A DNA stretch of 9,609 bases from NCBI GenBank assembly GCA_035263065.1, contig DATFRS010000015.1, positions 1 to 9,609 of the forward strand, given 5' to 3'. The position numbers and the translations under genes are program-made. Positions 5,552-9,609 of the stretch are shown here, one piece after another (position 1 is the first letter of the stretch; each line of letters begins with the position of its first letter). This DNA comes from Dokdonella_A sp035263065 (GTDB lineage: Bacteria > Pseudomonadota > Gammaproteobacteria > Xanthomonadales > Rhodanobacteraceae). Under the pieces are notes generated by a model. That model was given only the letters and a program-made list of their open reading frames with translations. It was not told where the DNA came from and did not search any database.

Positions 5552-7516
5552 TCAGCGTTTCTTCGGCTGGTCGGCGAGCAGCATCTCCGCGAGCTCTTTC
5601 GGCGCGGCGAGATACTTGACGACACCCGCCTCGACGACGCCGTCGATCATCGAGCTCACGACGCACGTGTCCGGGTGTTGCGCGAAGATCGTGCCGCCCT
5701 TCGATGCGAGGTACTTCGCGCCTTCGACCGAGTCGGTGGTCATGCCCGAGAAGACGATCGCACCGGCATTCGCCCCGTAGCGGTCGGCGACGTCGCGCAG
5801 CACGCGATCGATCGACGGGCTGTAGGCACCGTCGGTGGTCGTGCGCTCGAGCACGACGGTGCCGTCGGGATCGACCTGCAGGCGGTGCGTCGTCGGCACG
5901 ACGACGACGTCGCCGTGCGCGACGCGCTCGCCGTGCGTCGGCGTGCGCACCGTGAGCGGCGTCGACTTCGCGAGCTGCTGCGCCATGAGATCGACGAATT
6001 CGGCGCCCATGTGCTGCGCGAGCAGGAACAGCGCCGGATAGTCGCGCGGCAGCTCGGCGAGAAAATCGCGGACCGCTTCGGGACCGCCGATCGATGCGCC
6101 CAGCACCCACACCCTGCGGATCTTCGCCGGCACGACGACCTTGTCGGGATCGAGCCACGCTTCGTGCATCTCGCGCTGGTGCTGCTGCGGCGCTACGGCT
6201 TCCTCGATCGGCATCAGCTCGAGCGAGAGGCCGTCGTCCTCGGGCATCGGCGGCGGCGCGGTGTTTTCGGTCGAGGGCGCGAGGTACTCGGCCGCGGACA
6301 TCTTCTCGATGCCGAAATCGGCGCGCCCGGTCGGCGCGGGCACCGGCGGCGCGTCACCCTGGAGCATGTCTTCGAGCGACCAGTCCGCGGCGGCGGCGAG
6401 CTTGAGCATCGACGCCGGCGACGGTTCCGTCTTCGGCGCCGACGGCGCTTCGAACGCGACGTCGTCGGCGAGCGAGAGACCCGACGGGCTCGCGGGCGGC
6501 GGCGGCGCAGCGGCGGTCGCGCGCTCCTCGATCTCGACCGGCTCGACCGGGCCGAAATCGCCGAGATCGCCGACGTCGATCGATTCGTTGCCGGAGGGCT
6601 GCGGCTCGTCGAGGAGCTTGTCGAGCGCGTCGAGGTCGAACACCTCGAGGTCCTCGGGCGCGATCGAGCTCTCGGTCGTCGGCTCGTCGGACACCGGCAG
6701 CGGGTCGATCGTGATGCTCTCCTCACCGGGCTCGGTGTCGAACGCCATCGCGGGCTCGGTCGTCACGCGGGCGGGCGGCTCTTCGAAAAGCTCCTCGGCA
6801 AGATCGAGACCCGTGGACGACGCGGTTGACGGCGGCGCAGGCGCGGCCGTCAGCGCTTCGAGCGTCGAAAAATCGAACGCGTCGGCGGGCGGCGGCGGCG
6901 GCGAAGGATACGCGGCCGTCGCCGGCTGGCTCATTTCCTCGTAGCGCGACTCGAGCATGTCGAGCGGATCGCCGGCGGTCGCCGCGGCGGGCTCCTCGGC
7001 GGTGCTCTCGACGATGGACTGGAGGCGCGTGTCGTAGCTGGCGTCCGGCTCCGACGCGATCTCGATCGCTTCGGGCTCGGAGGTCATCTCGATCGTTTCG
7101 GTCTCGGGCTCGGACGTCGATTCCGCGCGCGCCACCGGCGCCGGAATCGCCTCGGCGCCTTCGGGCCGCGGCGGATCGATGTTCGCATCGCCAAGGATCT
7201 TCGCGGCGAGATGGCGTGCCCAGCGCGCCTGGTCCCAACCCGACAGCGAGCTCGACGCCTGCGCGTCGTTGAAGACGACGCAGTAGCGGTCGTCCTCGAG
7301 GAGGCCGTACACCTCGTCGAGATGCGCCTCGACTTCGGGATCGAGATTGACGACGACGACGCGCGCGCCGGAATTCTCGAGCGCGGTGAGATCGAGATCG
7401 GCCGGCGCCGCTTCGTAGACGATCGGCGTGCCCATCGACGTCAGCGCTTCGCGCAGGTGCCGGCCGAGCTCCTGCGCCTCGTAGAGCAACGCGACGGCGA
7501 CGTTGGTGTTATGCAC
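5552..7516 (-). CDS. chpB: CheB-type protein-glutamate methylesterase of the Chp system with degenerate receiver and very long linker
   Basis: 654 residues, against about 350 for ordinary CheB. Seen: an N-terminal receiver-like domain (about 4-108) with beta strands VAVALLYE and ARVVVVNLD, followed by GWDQARWARHLAAKIL. Asp59 could align with the phosphorylated Asp, but the acidic pair after strand 1 is missing. An acidic, Pro/Ala-rich linker (about 115-455) follows. The C-terminal methylesterase domain (about 467-650) has the catalytic triad Ser475 (GASIGGPEA), His502 (AQHMG) and Asp595 (SGMTTDS), spaced as in CheB. Known: CheB removes methyl groups from receptor glutamates; ChpB does this for the pilus receptor PilJ. 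The start is GTG at 7514-7516, giving an 8-bp overlap with chpA and no clear Shine-Dalgarno site, so translation is likely coupled. The linker is compositionally biased but in frame throughout. Confidence 0.88.
   Translation of the reverse strand: MHNTNVAVALLYEAQELGRHLREALTSMGTPIVYEAAPADLDLTALENSGARVVVVNLDPEVEAHLDEVYGLLEDDRYCVVFNDAQASSSLSGWDQARWARHLAAKILGDANIDPPRPEGAEAIPAPVARAESTSEPETETIEMTSEPEAIEIASEPDASYDTRLQSIVESTAEEPAAATAGDPLDMLESRYEEMSQPATAAYPSPPPPPADAFDFSTLEALTAAPAPPSTASSTGLDLAEELFEEPPARVTTEPAMAFDTEPGEESITIDPLPVSDEPTTESSIAPEDLEVFDLDALDKLLDEPQPSGNESIDVGDLGDFGPVEPVEIEERATAAAPPPPASPSGLSLADDVAFEAPSAPKTEPSPASMLKLAAAADWSLEDMLQGDAPPVPAPTGRADFGIEKMSAAEYLAPSTENTAPPPMPEDDGLSLELMPIEEAVAPQQHQREMHEAWLDPDKVVVPAKIRRVWVLGASIGGPEAVRDFLAELPRDYPALFLLAQHMGAEFVDLMAQQLAKSTPLTVRTPTHGERVAHGDVVVVPTTHRLQVDPDGTVVLERTTTDGAYSPSIDRVLRDVADRYGANAGAIVFSGMTTDSVEGAKYLASKGGTIFAQHPDTCVVSSMIDGVVEAGVVKYLAAPKELAEMLLADQPKKR
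6167..7126 (-). other. Region coding the acidic, proline-rich linker of ChpB
   Basis: It codes for about residues 131-450. The segment is low in complexity (Glu, Asp, Pro, Ala, Ser, Thr) and broken by short hydrophobic-acidic motifs. Examples are PLDMLE (184-189), FSTLEAL (216-222), LDLAEELFEE (237-246), LEVFDLDALDKLLDEP (290-305) and WSLEDMLQ (379-386). The alternation suggests a disordered tether carrying repeated short binding or helix-forming motifs. At DNA level there are GGCGGCGGC runs, but no stop or frameshift. Confidence 0.7.
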
Positions 7517-9609
7517 GATCCATACTCAAGATTTCCTGCACGTGACGCAGCAGGTCGGCCTCCTGGTACGGCTTGCCGAGATAGCGCTCGACGCCGATTT
7601 CGAGCGCGCGCTGGCGGTGCTTCTCGCCGGTACGCGAGGTGACCATGATGATCGGCACGCCCTTGAGGCGCGCGTCGTTGCGCATGTAGGTGGCGAGCTC
7701 GTAGCCGTCCATGCGCGGCATCTCGATGTCGAGCAGCATGAGGTCCGGCACCTTCTCCTGCAGCTTCTCGACGGCGTCGAGGCCGTCCTTCGCGGTGATC
7801 ACGTCGAGCTCGGCGCGCTCGAGCACGCGCGTCGTGACCTTGCGCATCGTGATCGAATCGTCCACGACCATGACCAGCGGATGGCGGCGGCGCTCCTCGA
7901 GCGGCGCCGGCGGCGTGTAGGCCGGAAGCTCGACCGCGACGCCGGCCTCGACGCGCGCGCGCAGCGCGGCCGAGCGGCGCACGAGCGGCGCGAGATCGAG
8001 AATCATGACCACCGAGCCGTCGCCCATGATCGTCGCGCCGAAGATGCCGGGCACCGAGCTGATCTGCGGACCCACCGACTTGACGACGATTTCGCGCGAG
8101 CCGACGACCGCGTCGATGCGCACGGCGGCGCGCTGGTCGCCCGTGCGCGTCATGAGCAGCGGCAGCTGCGTCTCGTCGATCGCGCGGCCTGCCGCGACGC
8201 CGAGCAGCTGCGACAGCTCGTAGATGTTGAATTCCTCGCCGGCGTAGCTGTACTTCGGGTTGCCGGTCGCGAGGCGGCGGTCGAGATCGTCGCGCGCGAT
8301 GCGCACGACGCCCTGCACCGACGACATCGGGATCGCGTAGGTGTTGTCGCCGAGCTTGACCAGGATCGCCTGCGTCACCGCCAGCGTGAACGGCAGGCGG
8401 ATCGTGAACGTCGCGCCGCGGCCCTTTTCCGAATCGATGATCAGCGAGCCGCCGAGCTGCTTGATCTCGTTGTGCACGACGTCCATGCCGACGCCGCGGC
8501 CGGCGAGCTGCGTGACCTGCTCGGCGGTCGAGAAGCCGGTTTCGAGCACGAAGCCGTAGAGATCGCGATCGGTGAGCTCGACGTCAGGTTTAAGGAGCCC
8601 GCGCTCGATCGCCTTCTTGCGGATCGCCTCGCGGTCCATGCCGGCGCCGTCGTCCGACACGCGCAGCACGACTTCGGTCGCCTCGCGGCTGACCGCGATG
8701 TTGACCGTGCCCTCGGCCGGCTTGCCGGTCGACAGGCGTTCCTCGGGCGTCTCGATGCCGTGCGCGAGCGCGTTGCGCAGCATGTGCTCGAACGGCGCCT
8801 TCATGCGCTCGAGCAGGTTGCGGTCCATTTCGCCCTGCGCGCCGTCGACGCGCAGCTGCGCGCGCTTGCCGACTTCCTGCGCGGCCTGGCGCAGCGTGCG
8901 GCGCAGGTTCGGCACCAGCGAATCGAACGGCACCATGCGCGTGCGCATGAGGCCTTCCTGCAGATCCGAGCTGACGCGCGACTGCTGCAGCAGCAGCGTT
9001 TCCGACTGCCGCGTCAGGTCGTCGAGCAGGCCCTGAATCGACACCAGGTCGGATACCGACTCGCCGAGCGCGCGCGACAGCTGCTGCAGCTGCGAGAAGC
9101 GGTCGAGCTCGAGCGGATCGAACACGACGTTGCCGGGCTCGTGATGCTCGCGCTGGTAGCGCGCGATGATCTGCGCTTCGGTTTCGATCTCGAGCTTGCG
9201 CAGCTGCTCGCGAAGACGCGAGACGGTCTGCTCGAACTCGATCAGGTTGAAGCGGAACGTCGAGATCTGCTGCTCGAGGCGCGAGCGGTAGATCGAGACT
9301 TCGCCGGCGTAGTTCACGAGCGAATCGAGCAGCTCGGAGCGCACGCGGATCATTTCCTGCGGCGCGCGCGGCTGGTCTTCGTCGTCGAACGTCGGCAGCG
9401 TGCGCGGCGCGGGACGCGGACCGCTCGACGCCTTCGGCGCTTCGGCGACCGGCGCCGGCGCGATGATCTGTTCGATCGATTCCGGCTCGGCGTACGACAC
9501 CGGTGCGTCGACGTCGAACGCCGATGCGACGGCGCTCGGCATCTCGCCGGCGGCGAGGCCTTCGAAACGCGCGATCGCGTTCGCCGGCATCGCGATCGCC
9601 TGGCGCTGC
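7509..9609 (-). CDS. chpA: Hybrid CheA-type histidine kinase of the type IV pilus chemosensory system, C-terminal 699 residues (5' end outside the window)
   Basis: The frame runs in from the right edge and ends at TAA 7509-7511. Residues are counted from Met at 9590. Seen in order: an Ala/Pro linker (about 1-75); a dimerisation/P3-like helical region (78-235, with coiled-coil LRKLEIETEAQI); an HATPase domain with N box HMLRNALAHGIE (269-280), G1 DDGAGMD (313-319) and G2 GRGVGMDVV (364-372); a CheW-like P5 domain (about 400-540, from RLPFTLAVTQAILV); and a C-terminal receiver (571-690) with Asp577/578, phosphoacceptor Asp621 (LLLDIEMP), Thr651 and Lys673, all intact. Known: ChpA carries several N-terminal HPt domains and phosphorylates PilG and PilH to control type IV pilus motility and cAMP in P. 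aeruginosa; these HPt domains lie outside this window. The C-terminal receiver and chpB/chpC downstream separate it from flagellar CheA. All catalytic motifs are complete. Confidence 0.92.
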   Translation of the reverse strand, partial: QRQAIAMPANAIARFEGLAAGEMPSAVASAFDVDAPVSYAEPESIEQIIAPAPVAEAPKASSGPRPAPRTLPTFDDEDQPRAPQEMIRVRSELLDSLVNYAGEVSIYRSRLEQQISTFRFNLIEFEQTVSRLREQLRKLEIETEAQIIARYQREHHEPGNVVFDPLELDRFSQLQQLSRALGESVSDLVSIQGLLDDLTRQSETLLLQQSRVSSDLQEGLMRTRMVPFDSLVPNLRRTLRQAAQEVGKRAQLRVDGAQGEMDRNLLERMKAPFEHMLRNALAHGIETPEERLSTGKPAEGTVNIAVSREATEVVLRVSDDGAGMDREAIRKKAIERGLLKPDVELTDRDLYGFVLETGFSTAEQVTQLAGRGVGMDVVHNEIKQLGGSLIIDSEKGRGATFTIRLPFTLAVTQAILVKLGDNTYAIPMSSVQGVVRIARDDLDRRLATGNPKYSYAGEEFNIYELSQLLGVAAGRAIDETQLPLLMTRTGDQRAAVRIDAVVGSREIVVKSVGPQISSVPGIFGATIMGDGSVVMILDLAPLVRRSAALRARVEAGVAVELPAYTPPAPLEERRRHPLVMVVDDSITMRKVTTRVLERAELDVITAKDGLDAVEKLQEKVPDLMLLDIEMPRMDGYELATYMRNDARLKGVPIIMVTSRTGEKHRQRALEIGVERYLGKPYQEADLLRHVQEILSMDRA

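Noticed and set aside
5518..5625. N-terminal extension of chpC overlapping chpB
   Set aside because: It is Arg/Ser-rich out-of-frame chpB sequence. The CheW domain starts right after the ATG at 5517.
5675..6829. 384-residue plus-strand frame opposite chpB
   Set aside because: It is an antisense shadow produced by GC-biased third positions; the product is Arg/Gly/His-rich with no domain.
6876..6902. GGCGGCGGC runs as a possible microsatellite
   Set aside because: They are short, imperfect codon repeats for Ala and Pro in the ChpB linker, explained by protein composition.
1..9609. tRNA or rRNA genes, CRISPR arrays, insertion sequences, integrases, phage or defence genes
   Set aside because: None was recognised on either strand. 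All large regions are accounted for by chromosomal protein genes of similar base composition.

Overview
The window is a GC-rich stretch of bacterial chromosome, densely packed with genes. Protein content and layout point to a gammaproteobacterium of the Lysobacterales/Xanthomonadales type. The evidence is a bioA / rsmE neighbourhood next to a chpA-chpB-chpC group (the chemosensory system that controls type IV pili), and an AAC(6')-like acetyltransferase that resembles the intrinsic enzymes of Stenotrophomonas and relatives. The taxonomic call is inference from gene content; no marker RNA is present.

Layout. (1) At the left edge is the 3' half of bioA (biotin synthesis, + strand). It runs stop-against-stop into a two-gene minus-strand unit: a membrane-anchored helix-hairpin-helix (H3TH-like) protein followed by a membrane-anchored BON/OmpA-domain protein. 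(2) A 194-bp divergent spacer separates that unit from rsmE (16S rRNA m3U1498 methyltransferase, + strand). After rsmE comes a gene for an exported protein of about 270 residues that I do not recognise. (3) This plus-strand pair converges on a minus-strand pair: a four-helix membrane protein whose stop codon directly abuts the start codon of an AAC(6')-like GNAT acetyltransferase. (4) A 225-bp spacer rich in small palindromes follows. (5) The right 4.5 kb is the 3' end of a minus-strand chemosensory operon, read right to left: chpA (hybrid CheA kinase, C-terminal 700 residues), chpB (CheB-type methylesterase with an exceptionally long linker) and chpC (CheW-like coupling protein).

How the genes work together. 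In established Chp systems (Pseudomonas aeruginosa pilGHIJK-chpABC) ChpA is the histidine kinase driving the PilG/PilH response regulators, ChpB demethylates the PilJ receptor, and ChpC is an extra CheW-type adaptor. The overlapping or closely spaced chpA-chpB-chpC genes here fit that scheme. The OmpA/HhH pair is probably a cell-envelope unit. The GNAT enzyme may modify aminoglycosides or another amine.

No tRNA, rRNA, CRISPR array, insertion sequence, phage gene or attachment site was seen. Nothing here clearly qualifies as a wholly new system. The points most worth checking are the AAC(6')-like enzyme with its membrane partner, the roughly 320-residue acidic/proline linker and degenerate receiver of ChpB, the TM-HhH / BON-OmpA pair, and the unrecognised exported protein.
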